Shown here: positions 51,828-61,157 of the stretch, piece by piece | Layout: each line of letters begins with the position of its first letter | Position numbering within the stretch: the first letter of the stretch is position 1 | Source of the DNA: JBGPLJ01 sp035644395 | Lineage (GTDB): Bacteria > Pseudomonadota > Gammaproteobacteria > Steroidobacterales > Steroidobacteraceae | Direction: 5' to 3' | DNA length: 64,000 nucleotides | Assembly (NCBI GenBank): GCA_035644395.1 | Contig: DASQOR010000060.1 | Span: forward strand, 8,168-72,167 | The notes under the pieces: model-generated | What the model saw: only the letters and a program-made list of their open reading frames with translations | Databases searched by the model: none | Told to the model about the DNA's origin: nothing | Translations under genes and position numbers: made by a program

Positions 51828-52226
51828 ATGGAAAACATGACTATGGCCGGGGACTTAGAGCCGACTGAGGACGGCCTCGCCCGCAAGTTCCAGAAGGAAT
51901 TGAATGCGGGCCTGACTGCTTTGGTGCTCCTCACCGTCCTGGACAAGGCCGACGACGATCTCTACGGCTACCAGATTGCCAAGCAATTGCAGCAGGTCTC
52001 CCCCGCCATGGGATTGAAGCAAGGCGTGCTCTACCCGGTGTTGCGGGCGATGAGCTCGAACGGGCTGCTCTCGAGCCGCGTGGTACCGTCGTATGCGGGA
52101 CCGCCCCGGCGCTACTACAGAATTACAGACCTGGGACGGGCCACGCTCAAAGCCTGGCAAACGATCTGGCGCGAAACCCGTGCTTTCGTCGACGTTTTCA
52201 TCGAGCCCGGCGCACTCCCTGCGTGA
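51828..52226 (+). CDS. PadR-family transcriptional regulator
   Basis: The 132-residue protein has a PadR winged helix: the recognition part GYQIAKQLQQVS with LKQGVLYPVLRAM, and the wing GPPRRYYRITDLGRATLKAW. PadR proteins usually repress a nearby membrane or efflux gene and respond to small hydrophobic ligands. It stands 68 bases before a sensor-like membrane protein gene and is probably cotranscribed with it. ATG codons at 51828 and 51843 are both possible. Confidence 0.9.
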   Translation: MENMTMAGDLEPTEDGLARKFQKELNAGLTALVLLTVLDKADDDLYGYQIAKQLQQVSPAMGLKQGVLYPVLRAMSSNGLLSSRVVPSYAGPPRRYYRITDLGRATLKAWQTIWRETRAFVDVFIEPGALPA

Positions 52227-52293
52227 GCCGCCGGCGATCCGAACAGGCCGCACAGCCACGATCTCTACCAACGATTTTTCCGGGATACCTGCC

Positions 52294-53202
52294 ATGAGTA
52301 GCAATGCACCGCGCTCCATCGACCAGTACCTGAAAGCCCTGGGCGACGCGCTCGCGAATGAAGAACCGGCACTGCGCCAGGACGCGCTGTCGGATGCGGA
52401 GGAATACCTGCGGGCGGAGATCGCCCAGCATCCGGACAAATCCGAAGCCGACGTGCTCGAAGCCATCGCGGCGAGCTACGGACACCCGGAGGAAGTCGCC
52501 GATGCCTATCGCGCGACGGAAGCCACCGTGCGCAAGGCCATGCAGGGCACGCCGCGCCCGCCGGCCAATAACGTCTGGGGCAAGATCTTCGGCGTGTTCA
52601 CGGACTTTCGCACCTATACGAGCCTCTTTCTCGCGCTCCTCGCGCTGCCGACCGGCATCCTGTATTTCACGGTCGCGGTCACGGGCCTCGCGATCAGCGC
52701 CGGCACGTCGATCCTCATCTTCGGCCTGCCCCTCTTCCTGATCTTCATCGGCCTGGTGCGCATCCTGAGCCTCGCCGAGGGCCGGCTGGTCGAAGGCCTG
52801 GTCGGCACGCGCATGCCGCGCCGGACGCCTTACGTGATCAAGGGCGTCGCGCTCTTCGAGCGCATCAAGATCATGCTGACCGACCGGCGCACCTGGACGA
52901 CCATCCTCTACATGATCCTCGCGCTGCCGATCGGCATCTTCTCCTTCGTCGTCGCGATCGTCGGCGTCACCGTGCCGCTCGCCCTGCTGTTCGCGCCGTT
53001 CGGGGTGATGCTCGGCCTCAACCACCACATCACGATCGACGACAGTTCCGCCTACGAGTACATGGGTACGGGCGGTCTGGTATTGTGCTCCATCGCCGGC
53101 TTCCTCCTGTTCACGCTGATGCTGCATGCCGTGCGATTCCTCGGAAGAATGCATGGAAGTCTTGCCAAAACGCTGCTCGTCGCACGTCAGGGAGAGGCCT
53201 GA
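52294..53202 (+). CDS. PadR-linked membrane protein with DUF1700/sensor-like domain
   Basis: The 302-residue protein has an N-terminal helical domain (DQYLKALGDALANEEPALRQ and AEEYLRAEIAQHPD) like DUF1700 proteins. Paired hydrophobic segments follow (about 112-140, 145-160, 205-245, 265-290) in the pattern of the 'putative sensor' domain. DUF1700 proteins are typically coded beside PadR regulators. Role: likely membrane sensing or transport controlled by the PadR protein. It overlaps the next gene by about 50 bases. Confidence 0.83.
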   Translation: MSSNAPRSIDQYLKALGDALANEEPALRQDALSDAEEYLRAEIAQHPDKSEADVLEAIAASYGHPEEVADAYRATEATVRKAMQGTPRPPANNVWGKIFGVFTDFRTYTSLFLALLALPTGILYFTVAVTGLAISAGTSILIFGLPLFLIFIGLVRILSLAEGRLVEGLVGTRMPRRTPYVIKGVALFERIKIMLTDRRTWTTILYMILALPIGIFSFVVAIVGVTVPLALLFAPFGVMLGLNHHITIDDSSAYEYMGTGGLVLCSIAGFLLFTLMLHAVRFLGRMHGSLAKTLLVARQGEA

Positions 53203-53824
53203 ACGGCATCGCCCGCCGCGACCCGGCGCAAGCCTCGCCGCCGTCCTCGTTGTCACCGGCCTCGCGGCGGCGGAACCGGCACCGGATGCCGCGGCCGCGA
53301 AATCCGCGGCAACACCCGATCCCGTCTGCCTGCCGAGCGGCAACGGTTACCTGAAGGCGCGACTCGCGGGCGAGATCAACTCCGACATCGACTGGGTGAA
53401 TGCGGGCACGAGCTGCGAAGGCATGCCGCGCCCCAACGGCCGGGGCCTGCGCCTGAGCTTCGCGCGCACCGTCGGTCCCGACGGCCACCGGCTGGTGATC
53501 GTGTTCGGTGTCGCGCGGATCGGTGAGAACCAGTCCGGCAAGGCACTGCCGGTGAACGTCACGGTGATCGTCGAGGGCGCGAGCCTCTTCTACGGCACGC
53601 GCGGCGACGACAAGTGCCTCGTCGACCGGCTGCGCAGTCAGCCGCTGTCGAAATCGGGCCGCGCCCGGATCTATCGGGTCGAAGCGCGCGGCTTCTGCAC
53701 GCAGCCGGCGCGCGCCGTGCGCGGCGACGGCGCGGTGCTCATCTCCACCTTCGACTTCGCCGGGCAAGTGAGTTTCGACGACTCCACTGCGCCGCCGGCA
53801 ACACGCGACGAAACAACCTCATGA
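53153..53824 (+). CDS. Secreted protein of unknown function
   Basis: The 223-residue product starts with an Arg-rich N-region and a hydrophobic segment (AAVLVVTGLAAAE). The mature domain has four Cys (PVCLPSGN, TSCEGMP, DKCLVDRL, RGFCTQPA), which probably form two disulfides, and beta strands such as HRLVIVFGVARIGEN. It is translationally joined to the DUF192 gene (ATGA). The start inside the preceding gene, 50 bases before its stop, is unusual. Not recognised. Confidence 0.7.
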   Translation: MEVLPKRCSSHVRERPERHRPPRPGASLAAVLVVTGLAAAEPAPDAAAAKSAATPDPVCLPSGNGYLKARLAGEINSDIDWVNAGTSCEGMPRPNGRGLRLSFARTVGPDGHRLVIVFGVARIGENQSGKALPVNVTVIVEGASLFYGTRGDDKCLVDRLRSQPLSKSGRARIYRVEARGFCTQPARAVRGDGAVLISTFDFAGQVSFDDSTAPPATRDETTS

Positions 53825-54300
53825 ACACTCGACGCACCCACCCGCTCGCGCTCTTCTGCCTCGGGCTCGCCTTCGCCGCTTGCCGGGCCGGCGGCACGAC
53901 ACCCGATTCGCTCGCGGATTTTCCGAAGACCACGGTCACGCTTTCCAACGAGGCCGGCACGCACCTGATCGACGCCTGGCTCGCGGACAGTCCGGCGCAC
54001 CGTTCGCAGGGCCTGATGTTCGTGCGGACGCTCCCGCCCGACAGCGGCATGCTGTTCGTGTACGGCGAGTCGCAGTACATCAGCATGTGGATGAAGAACA
54101 CCTACGTGTCGCTCGACATGCTCTTCGTCGGCGATGACGGCCGCATCGGCAACATCGTCGAGAATGCGAAACCGCTGTCGCTCGACACCATCGATTCGGG
54201 CGGCAAGGCCATCGCCGTGCTCGAATTGCCGGCCGGCACCGCGAAGCGGCTCGGCCTGCGGACGGGCGATCGGGTACATAGCCCCGCGATTAGGCTATGA
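53821..54300 (+). CDS. DUF192 lipoprotein
   Basis: The 159-residue protein has a lipoprotein-like signal (LAFAAC) and one DUF192 domain with RSQGLMFVRTLPPDSGMLFVY and MWMKNTYVSLDMLFV. DUF192 proteins are small exported beta proteins of unknown role. It is coupled to the secreted protein upstream, so both may act together in the periplasm. Confidence 0.87.
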   Translation: MNTRRTHPLALFCLGLAFAACRAGGTTPDSLADFPKTTVTLSNEAGTHLIDAWLADSPAHRSQGLMFVRTLPPDSGMLFVYGESQYISMWMKNTYVSLDMLFVGDDGRIGNIVENAKPLSLDTIDSGGKAIAVLELPAGTAKRLGLRTGDRVHSPAIRL

Positions 54301-54367
54301 TTTGCGGCTTGAAAAAACGCACGCCGGCGTGACCGGCGCCGATATCCATGCGAAGGGAGCACGCGCC

Positions 54368-55510
54368 ATGAGAACACTGGCCACGAAATCCACTCTGGTC
54401 CTCGCAGCCACGCTCGGCGCCGTTTTCGCGGGCACGGCCGCCCGCGCGGACGCGGACGATGTCGGCAAGTGGTACTTGAACCCGATGATCCAGGGCGTGT
54501 GGGTCGACGACGACCGCAACGCGGATGACAACTGGGGCGGCCAGATCGGCATCGGCAAGGCGCTGAGCGAGGACTGGAACGTCGAGCTCAACTACGCGCA
54601 CTCGACCCACGACGGCGCGCTCGACAACGACCTCCAGTTCGAAGACGTCGAAGTCAATGCGCTGCGTGTCTTCTACCGCGACAGCGCACGCACGAATCCG
54701 TACCTCCTCGGCGGCCTCGGCTGGCTGCAGAAAAATTACGAGACGACGGACAACACGAGCTCACTCGTCGGCAGCCTCGGCGCGGGCCTCCTCATTCACC
54801 TCGGTGAAAGCGCGAGCGGCAGTTCGACGACGAGCCTGCGCGGCGAAGTCCGGGTCCGCTACGAAATGAGCGGCGGTGGCAATACGAGCGTCGACTATCT
54901 CGCGGGCCTCGGCCTGCAGTTCGCCTTCGGCCGGCCGCGGCCGGCGGCCGCGCCCGAGCCGGTGGTAGTGCCGCCTCCGCCGCCCGTCGATTCCGACGGC
55001 GACGGCGTCTTCGATCCGCAGGATCGCTGCCCCGGCACGCCGCCGAACACCCAGGTCGACGCCGTCGGGTGCGAGCTCGATTCGGACGGCGACGGCGTCC
55101 TCGACAGAGCCGATCGTTGCCCGAACACACCGGCCGGGGCGCGCGTCGATGCACAAGGCTGCCGGATCGATAGCGAGATCCAGTTGAAGGGGGTCGTCTT
55201 TGCGACGGACAAGGCGGAGCTGCTGCCCGCCTCCTATCCGATGCTCGACGATGCCATCGCGACGCTCAAGAAGAATCCGGGGATCAGGATCGAGGTCGCC
55301 GGTCACACCGACGATCGCGGGTCCGCCGCGCACAACCAGTCGCTCTCGCAGCGGCGTGCGGAGACGGTTGCGAAATATCTCAAGGACGGCGGCGTCACGA
55401 ACGAGCTCCAGGCGGTCGGCTACGGCGAAAGCCAGCCGCTCGAGGACAACGCGACGGAAGCCGGCCGCCAGGCCAACCGGCGCGTGGTCCTGAAGATCCT
55501 GGCGAACTGA
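54368..55510 (+). CDS. OmpA-family protein with thrombospondin type 3 repeats
   Basis: The 380-residue protein has a signal peptide (cleavage near AARA, residue 26), an N-terminal eight-strand barrel-like region (about 30-200), and a Pro-rich linker (PEPVVVPPPPPVDSDGDG). Two calcium-binding TSP3 repeats follow (DSDGDGVFDPQDRCP and DSDGDGVLDRADRCP). The C-terminal OmpA peptidoglycan-binding domain contains EVAGHTDDRGSAAHNQSLSQ. It tethers the outer membrane to the cell wall. Confidence 0.93.
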   Translation: MRTLATKSTLVLAATLGAVFAGTAARADADDVGKWYLNPMIQGVWVDDDRNADDNWGGQIGIGKALSEDWNVELNYAHSTHDGALDNDLQFEDVEVNALRVFYRDSARTNPYLLGGLGWLQKNYETTDNTSSLVGSLGAGLLIHLGESASGSSTTSLRGEVRVRYEMSGGGNTSVDYLAGLGLQFAFGRPRPAAAPEPVVVPPPPPVDSDGDGVFDPQDRCPGTPPNTQVDAVGCELDSDGDGVLDRADRCPNTPAGARVDAQGCRIDSEIQLKGVVFATDKAELLPASYPMLDDAIATLKKNPGIRIEVAGHTDDRGSAAHNQSLSQRRAETVAKYLKDGGVTNELQAVGYGESQPLEDNATEAGRQANRRVVLKILAN

Positions 55511-55529
55511 TCCGCCCCTGCAGGGCCCT

Positions 55530-56327
55530 TCACAGGCGATAGTCGAACCCGACTATCAGTGCATCGCCCGCGGTATTCGCGGCGCGCATGAGCGCGTCCG
55601 TCCGGGTGAACTGGTAGCCGTAGTAGGCCGCGTAAGCGGTGGCGCGGCTCGTTACGCGATACGACGCGCTGGCGCCGGCCACGTTGACGACGTCCTCGCC
55701 GGCGCGCGACCACTGGATGAAAGGACCCGTGTGCCACCGGCCACGGCCATAGTCGAGGCTCGCGGCAAGCGCAACGGCCGCGGGATCGTGCGTCTCGTAG
55801 TCATCGCCGATGAACCGGCTGCGCATGCCCGTGCCGCCGATATAGTTCGCGCGGAAATTCGCGCGCCACGATTTCGCCAGCGGGATGGAAAGCGCGGTAC
55901 GGGCGGAAAACAGATTGCGCATCCGCACGCCCGGCGCGAGCCGCGCGCCGCGCGCGAATCCGAGCGTGCCGCTCAGGTTGTATGCCCGGCCCGCCAGGGT
56001 CGGCACCGAACGAAGGAGACTGACGCGGACGACTCGCGCGAAGCGCGGGTCGAAAGGATCCCGGATGTACGCGAACTGGGCGCTGACCGGCTCCTCGAGC
56101 GAGAGGTCGCGCGTGCGTGACTCGGCCGGATCGCCGCTGAGCGCGGCGCCGATGCCAAGCGATGACATCCGGCGGGTGTCGGCCGACAGCACCGCGTCGA
56201 GCCACACGCTTTCGAGGATACCGGCCGGATCGCCGGCGCTGCGAGGCTCGCCCGGCAGATCGTCGCCGTACGCGGCCATCGCTCCTGCGAAGCCGGCAAC
56301 GACGATCGGAGTGCATGCCCATTTCAT
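55530..56327 (-). CDS. Putative outer-membrane barrel protein
   Basis: The 265-residue product has a signal peptide (cleavage near AAYG). Amphipathic strands follow throughout the C-terminal half (ANFRANYIGGTGMRSRF, AAVALAASLDYGRGRWHTG), ending AGDALIVGFDYRL, as in barrel proteins. It converges with the ompA-like gene. No family recognised with certainty. Confidence 0.65.
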   Translation of the reverse strand: MKWACTPIVVAGFAGAMAAYGDDLPGEPRSAGDPAGILESVWLDAVLSADTRRMSSLGIGAALSGDPAESRTRDLSLEEPVSAQFAYIRDPFDPRFARVVRVSLLRSVPTLAGRAYNLSGTLGFARGARLAPGVRMRNLFSARTALSIPLAKSWRANFRANYIGGTGMRSRFIGDDYETHDPAAVALAASLDYGRGRWHTGPFIQWSRAGEDVVNVAGASASYRVTSRATAYAAYYGYQFTRTDALMRAANTAGDALIVGFDYRL

Positions 56328-56487
56328 GTTGGCATTCCGGCACGCAACCGGCGCCGGGGAAATCGGCGGGGTCCGAAATGCAGGTGGGACTTCGCCTGAC
56401 AGGGGAAGAAATTACACGGCCCGTGTTGAGGCAGGGGGGCGGCGCTGGTAGGGTTGCCCTCCCCACGGCAACGACGAGCCGAATGCC

Positions 56488-56907
56488 ATGCCGCCCGAAG
56501 ACCGAAGCCGCCCGCGTGAACGCGAAGGCGACCCCAAGATGGACGCCGCCAGCCTGTATCGCGAAGAGTCATTCACCGATCGGCGCGTCGGCACGATCCG
56601 GCGCCTGACGCCGGTGACATCGGATGGCAGCGTCGATGGCGCGCGCAGCGAGGTGTTCGTCGGCCAGGCGCAGCTGCTGACGCCGATGGGCGCGATTCCG
56701 CTCAACTTCGAGATCCCGGCGAGCAATCTCCACGATGCGACGCAGAAGTTCTCGGCGGCCGCGCAGGAAGCCGTGCAGCGCACGATGCAGGAGCTTCAGG
56801 AACTGCGGCGCGAGCAGGCCTCGTCCATCGTCATCCCGGAAGGCGGCGCCGGCAGTCTCGGCGGCCTCGGATCCGCCCCCGGCGGCGGCAAGATCCGCAT
56901 GCCATGA
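56488..56907 (+). CDS. Conserved hypothetical protein
   Basis: The 139-residue product carries a domain that starts at MDAASLYREESFTDRRVGTI (ATG at 56539 is a possible true start). It has beta strands (FVGQAQLLTPMGAIPLNFEI) and a helix (DATQKFSAAAQEAVQRTMQE), ending in a Gly-rich tail. It is cytoplasmic by sequence and not assigned. It is adjacent to and convergent with the alcohol dehydrogenase gene, which starts its stop the next base. Confidence 0.6.
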   Translation: MPPEDRSRPREREGDPKMDAASLYREESFTDRRVGTIRRLTPVTSDGSVDGARSEVFVGQAQLLTPMGAIPLNFEIPASNLHDATQKFSAAAQEAVQRTMQELQELRREQASSIVIPEGGAGSLGGLGSAPGGGKIRMP

Positions 56908-59070
56908 TCAGGGCTTCGCGGCCGGCGCGCTCGTGGCCTTCTTCAAGTCCCAGGCGCGATGAATGACGTAAGCGTGGATCGCGTCCGTCTCATCGAGCGA
57001 GAGCAGCTTGTCGAACGACGGCATGCCTGAGGTGCGCTTCGCCCCGTAGATCACGATGCCATCCCAGCCCTTGTGCAGGTTCGCGTCGAGATAGCGCAGG
57101 TCCGGAATGAGGCCGCTGCTCACTGCGTTCAGCCCATGGCAAGAAGCGCAGCGCACGGTGTAGACCTGGCGCCCCTGCGCGATCTGCGCCGCCGTCGCGA
57201 TTTCCGCCGGCGGATCCGGCTGTACTTTCGGCAGTTCCGGCACGATGGCCGGCAGCTGCTGGCTTGCGCCGAGGCGGAACGTCAGCACGCGGCTGCGATT
57301 GACCGGCAAGCGGCGCGCCATCCCCGGCCCGCCGATGAGCGATGCGCCGCCAAAGCCGACCATTACGCTGATGTACTGACTGCCGTCGACGCCGAAGCTG
57401 ATCGGCGCGGCCATGATCGAAGTCTGCGCATCGAAGTGCCAGAGCTTGCGGCCGGTCGAGGTATCGAACGCCGCGAACTCGCCGGCGCCATTGCCCTCGA
57501 ACACGAGGCCGCCCGCCGTCGCCAGCACGCCGCCTGCGGGACCGTCCTGCTTGAAGCGCCAGATTTCCTTCTGTTCGACCGGATCCCAGGCGATGAGCGC
57601 GGTCGATGACAAAGCCGCCGTCTGCGCCAGCGCTTCCTCCAGCTTGTCCGGCTCCTCGGGCATGTTGAAGTACGCGAAGTCCGTGCCGGTGTTCTGCAGG
57701 CCGAGCTTGAATTCGAAGTGCTTGTCCACGGCGTAGACCGCGGGCGCGTCGGTCGCCGGGATGAAGACCCGCCGCACCTTCGGATCGAACGCCATCGGCT
57801 GCCAGCTGTGCGCGCCCGCCGGCCCCGGCCGGATGAGTGCCGGCTGGCCGTCCCAGTACCTGGCTTCGGCGTTCACGACCGGCCGCCCGGTGGCCGGATC
57901 GACCTGGCTCGCCCAGCTCACGGGAACGAAGTTCCTGGCGGAGATGAGCTCGCCGCTCGCGCGATCGAGCAGATAGAAGAAGCCGTTCTTCGGCGCCTGC
58001 ATCAGCACCTTGCGGGGCTTGCCGGCGATATTCATGTCGGCGAGCACGATGTGCTGCGAGGCCGTGTAGTCCCAGGCATCGCCCGGTGTCGTCTGGTAGT
58101 GCCAGACGTAGTCGCCGGTTTCCGCACGCAAGGCCATGATCGACGAGAGATACAGGTTGTCGCCGCCCAGGGGGCTGCGCAGCTTCGGATTCCAGGGGCC
58201 GCCATTGCCGATACCGATATACAGGAGGTCGAGCGTCGGATCGTAGGCCATCGAATCCCAGACGCTGCCGCCACCGCCGGTCTTCCACCACTCGCCCGTC
58301 CAGGTCCCCGCGGCCTTTTCCAGCGCCGTCGATTCGAACGGCCGTGACGGGTCGCCGGGCACGGTGTAGGTGCGCCAGACGCGCCGTCCCGTGTCCGCGT
58401 CGTAGGCCGTCACGTAGCCGCGGACGCCGTAGTCCGCACCGCCATTGCCGATGATGACCTTGCCCTTGATGACGCGGGGCGCGCCCGTGATCGTGTAGGG
58501 CGCGCGCCGGCCGATGGTGTCGATGCGCCAGATTTCGGCGCCCGATTCCGCGTCGAGCGCGACGAGGTAGCCGTCGAGCGTGCCCACATAGATCTTCTTG
58601 CCCCACGCCGCGACGCCGCGATTCACCGCGTCACAGCAGGAGTACTGCACCCAGGACCGGTCGACCTGCGGGTCGTAGCTCCAGATCTGGTGTCCGCTGC
58701 GCACGTCGATGGCGTACACCATGCTCCAGGGGCCGGTGGTGAACATCACGCCATCGATGACGAGCGGCGTCGCTTCCACGCCCCGCTTGGTCGGCAGGTC
58801 GACATGCCAGGCAAGCCCGAGCTGCCCGACATTGGCGCTCGTGATCTGCGTGAGCGGGCTGTAACGCTGTTCGTCGTAGGTGCGACCGTGCGACAGCCAG
58901 TTTTCCTTGTCGTGGTCCGCCGCGAGCAGGCGCTCTTTCGTCACCACGCCTTCGACGACGTCGGCCGCCATGTTTTGCTTCGCGCTGGCGGTGTTGACGG
59001 CGGTCTCGTCGCCGCCGCAACCGGCAAACCCGCCGAGGAGTGCGAGAATCCACAGTGCTTTCAAGCGCAT
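56908..59070 (-). CDS. PQQ-dependent alcohol dehydrogenase with C-terminal cytochrome c (quinohaemoprotein)
   Basis: The 720-residue protein has an eight-bladed PQQ propeller. Its vicinal disulfide is SCCDAVNRG (near 143), and its calcium/catalytic Asp is in TTPGDAWDYTASQHIV (near 338). The Asp two positions further that marks lanthanide-type enzymes is Thr here, so it is calcium-type. The C-terminal cytochrome c has RCASCHG near 640. It oxidises primary alcohols in the periplasm and passes electrons to its haem. The start at 59070 gives a lipoprotein-like signal (GGFAGCGGD). Confidence 0.93.
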   Translation of the reverse strand: MRLKALWILALLGGFAGCGGDETAVNTASAKQNMAADVVEGVVTKERLLAADHDKENWLSHGRTYDEQRYSPLTQITSANVGQLGLAWHVDLPTKRGVEATPLVIDGVMFTTGPWSMVYAIDVRSGHQIWSYDPQVDRSWVQYSCCDAVNRGVAAWGKKIYVGTLDGYLVALDAESGAEIWRIDTIGRRAPYTITGAPRVIKGKVIIGNGGADYGVRGYVTAYDADTGRRVWRTYTVPGDPSRPFESTALEKAAGTWTGEWWKTGGGGSVWDSMAYDPTLDLLYIGIGNGGPWNPKLRSPLGGDNLYLSSIMALRAETGDYVWHYQTTPGDAWDYTASQHIVLADMNIAGKPRKVLMQAPKNGFFYLLDRASGELISARNFVPVSWASQVDPATGRPVVNAEARYWDGQPALIRPGPAGAHSWQPMAFDPKVRRVFIPATDAPAVYAVDKHFEFKLGLQNTGTDFAYFNMPEEPDKLEEALAQTAALSSTALIAWDPVEQKEIWRFKQDGPAGGVLATAGGLVFEGNGAGEFAAFDTSTGRKLWHFDAQTSIMAAPISFGVDGSQYISVMVGFGGASLIGGPGMARRLPVNRSRVLTFRLGASQQLPAIVPELPKVQPDPPAEIATAAQIAQGRQVYTVRCASCHGLNAVSSGLIPDLRYLDANLHKGWDGIVIYGAKRTSGMPSFDKLLSLDETDAIHAYVIHRAWDLKKATSAPAAKP

Positions 59071-59205
59071 GCCGGGCCTCAGGCTGGTGGGCAGCCGAAG
59101 GCTCAACATGCTACGACGCCCTGCAATCCTTGCAAGGGGGCAATGCCTCAAATGGGCTCGCAGCAGGTATTCACGCGGAGTTGACGCTCCGCTGAAGTGC
59201 GCCCG

Positions 59206-59457
59206 TCAGTATCGACCGAGCCGGTTGATCGCTGTCAGCTGGGTGTTGATGGCATCTTTCCACTCGCGAGCGGCATTCAGCCGGTCGACCGCCGACCGCA
59301 CAGCTGACGTCGCGGTCTGGGTTTCCGGCTCGCAATCGCCGAGTTCCTCCGCGGCGTTGCGTTCGGCGGCCTGCGCCGCCTCGAGCAGCCGGCGCAGATC
59401 GTGGATGTAGTCGCGGACGAGGCTCGGATTCGCCAGATCGGTCGCAATGACATTCAT
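59206..59457 (-). CDS. Small hypothetical protein
   Basis: The 83-residue product is highly helical (RDYIHDLRRLLEAAQAAERN and SAVDRLNAAREWKDAINTQL) with no signal or membrane segment, and could form a coiled coil. The ATG has only a weak ribosome site (GGAAGAA). It lies between the alcohol dehydrogenase gene and the DUF2891 gene. Not recognised. Confidence 0.5.
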   Translation of the reverse strand: MNVIATDLANPSLVRDYIHDLRRLLEAAQAAERNAAEELGDCEPETQTATSAVRSAVDRLNAAREWKDAINTQLTAINRLGRY

Positions 59458-59574
59458 GGGGATTCTTCCGTCGGCTGGGCTGGCGACGAGACTGCCCGGC
59501 CGATGTGACCGGAATATGAGCGTTCGGTGTCGTGGCCGTGACGATGGCCTAAAATGGCCCGAACGGGGGGAAGC

Positions 59575-60768
59575 ATGCATTTAACCTTGGTTCGGCGGGT
59601 GCTGACGGCGGCGGTGCTTGGCATTCTGGGCACCAGCGCGCAAACGGCCACCTTTGTGAATGCGCCCAGCACGCGGATCGTAGCGACCGCCCAGTCGCTG
59701 GCGCTGCCGTCCCTCGACGCCGCGGCGGCCGCGCGCTTTGCGCGCCTGGCGCTCGACTGCGTGCACCGCGAGTATCCGAACAAGATCTCCCACGTCATGA
59801 ACGGCGACACGGATATCGAGCCGCCGCGCCAGCTCACCCCGGCCTTCTATGGCTGCCTCGACTGGCATTCGGCGGTCCACGGCCACTGGCTGCTCGCGCG
59901 CCTGCTGCATGAATTCCCCGGCGCACCGTTCGCCGCGGAGGCCAGAGAGGCCCTCAACCGGACCCTGACGCCCGAGAACATCGCGGGCGACGTCGCCTAT
60001 ATCCGGGCGCCGGGCCGCGCCTCGTTCGAACGGCCGTACGGCCTTGCCTGGCTGCTGCAGCTCTCGGCGGAGCTGCGTCGATGGAACGACCCCGATGCGC
60101 AGCGCTGGGCCGCGAACCTGGTGCCGCTCGAGGCGGCCGCCGCGGCGAGTATCAAGAACTGGCTGCCGTCGCTCCGGTACCCGATCCGCGTCGGCGATCA
60201 CCCGCAGACGGCGTTTTCATTCGGGCTCATCTGGGACTGGTCCGTGGTCGTCGAAGATACGGAGATGCAAACGCTCCTGCGCATGAAGGCGCAGGAGTTC
60301 TACCAGCAGGACCGCAAGTGCCCGACGAGCTACGAACCCTCCGGCGAGGACTTCCTGTCGCCCTGCCTCGGCGAAGCGGACTTCATGCGCCGGGTACTCG
60401 AACCGAAGCCGTTTGCATCGTGGCTCAAGAAATTCCTGCCGGACATTCCACGCGAACGCTCGGCCAGCTGGCTGAAGCCCGCCATCGTGACCGACCGCAC
60501 CGATCCGAAGCTCGCGCACATCGATGGCCTCAACATCAGCCGTGCGTGGATGCTCGAAGGCATCGCTGCCGGCCTGCCGCCGAATGACTCGCGCATTCCG
60601 GCCCTGCACGCCGCCGCCGCCAATCATGCCTCCGCCGCGCTCATCGCCGTGACGAGCGATCACTACGAAGGCAGTCACTGGCTTGGGACGTTTGCCGTCT
60701 ATCTGACGACGAAGGCAGGAGTCGACGGCGGCGCGGCTGTGGCCGGCAGAGTTCATGCAGCTAATTAG
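59575..60768 (+). CDS. DUF2891 protein
   Basis: The 397-residue protein has a signal peptide and the DUF2891 pattern, with strings TPAFYGCLDWHSAVHGHWLLARL (near 95-117) and YPIRVGDHPQTAFSFGLIWD near residue 205. The His-rich core could bind a metal. Family function is unknown. The ATG at 59575 is chosen over an earlier one because it gives a normal signal peptide. The insertion sequence begins about 30 bases after its stop. Confidence 0.85.
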   Translation: MHLTLVRRVLTAAVLGILGTSAQTATFVNAPSTRIVATAQSLALPSLDAAAAARFARLALDCVHREYPNKISHVMNGDTDIEPPRQLTPAFYGCLDWHSAVHGHWLLARLLHEFPGAPFAAEAREALNRTLTPENIAGDVAYIRAPGRASFERPYGLAWLLQLSAELRRWNDPDAQRWAANLVPLEAAAAASIKNWLPSLRYPIRVGDHPQTAFSFGLIWDWSVVVEDTEMQTLLRMKAQEFYQQDRKCPTSYEPSGEDFLSPCLGEADFMRRVLEPKPFASWLKKFLPDIPRERSASWLKPAIVTDRTDPKLAHIDGLNISRAWMLEGIAAGLPPNDSRIPALHAAAANHASAALIAVTSDHYEGSHWLGTFAVYLTTKAGVDGGAAVAGRVHAAN

Positions 60769-60890
60769 CCAAGGATTGCTTAGTCCAGAAATCCGGGGGC
60801 TCCTCAAATTTGACGGGCTCCCCGATAACTGTCCCGAACGTAATGTGAGTCTTGCGGCAAAATAAGGCCCTCGCGGGCGGAGGTTTTGTC

Positions 60891-61157
60891 GTGAAGAAGA
60901 AGCGTTTTGCGATCGAGCAGATCACTGCGATTTTGAAGCAAGCCGAGCTCGGCACACCGGTAGCCGATCTGTGTCGCAAGTTCGGCATCTCCGAGCAGTC
61001 ATTCTACCGCTGGAAGAAGGTGTACGGTGGCATGGAGCCGTCCGAGGCACGCGAGCTCAAGCAACTGCGCGAGGAGAACAGCAAGCTCAAGCGGATCGTA
61101 GCGGACCTGTCGCTCGACAAGGTCATGCTGCAGGACGTGCTTCAAAAAAAGTGGTGA
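60891..61157 (+). CDS. IS3-family transposase OrfA
   Basis: The 88-residue protein has a helix-turn-helix (AEQIT..LKQAELGTPVADLCR-like region followed by FGISEQSFYRWKKVYGG) and a leucine zipper-like tail (LKQLREENSKLKRIVADLSL). It binds the IS ends and, by frameshift, becomes the N-terminus of the full transposase. It starts at GTG with GGAGG 7 bases upstream. Confidence 0.92.
   Translation: MKKKRFAIEQITAILKQAELGTPVADLCRKFGISEQSFYRWKKVYGGMEPSEARELKQLREENSKLKRIVADLSLDKVMLQDVLQKKW
61145..61151 (+). other. Programmed -1 frameshift site
   Basis: The heptamer A-AAA-AAG lies in the OrfA frame just before its stop and allows ribosomes to slip back one base into the OrfB frame. This is the usual way IS3-family elements make the OrfAB transposase. 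Confidence 0.85.

Noticed and set aside
56908..59070. Lanthanide-dependent XoxF-like dehydrogenase
   Set aside because: The Asp two positions after the catalytic Asp is replaced by Thr (WDYT), so a calcium-type enzyme fits better.
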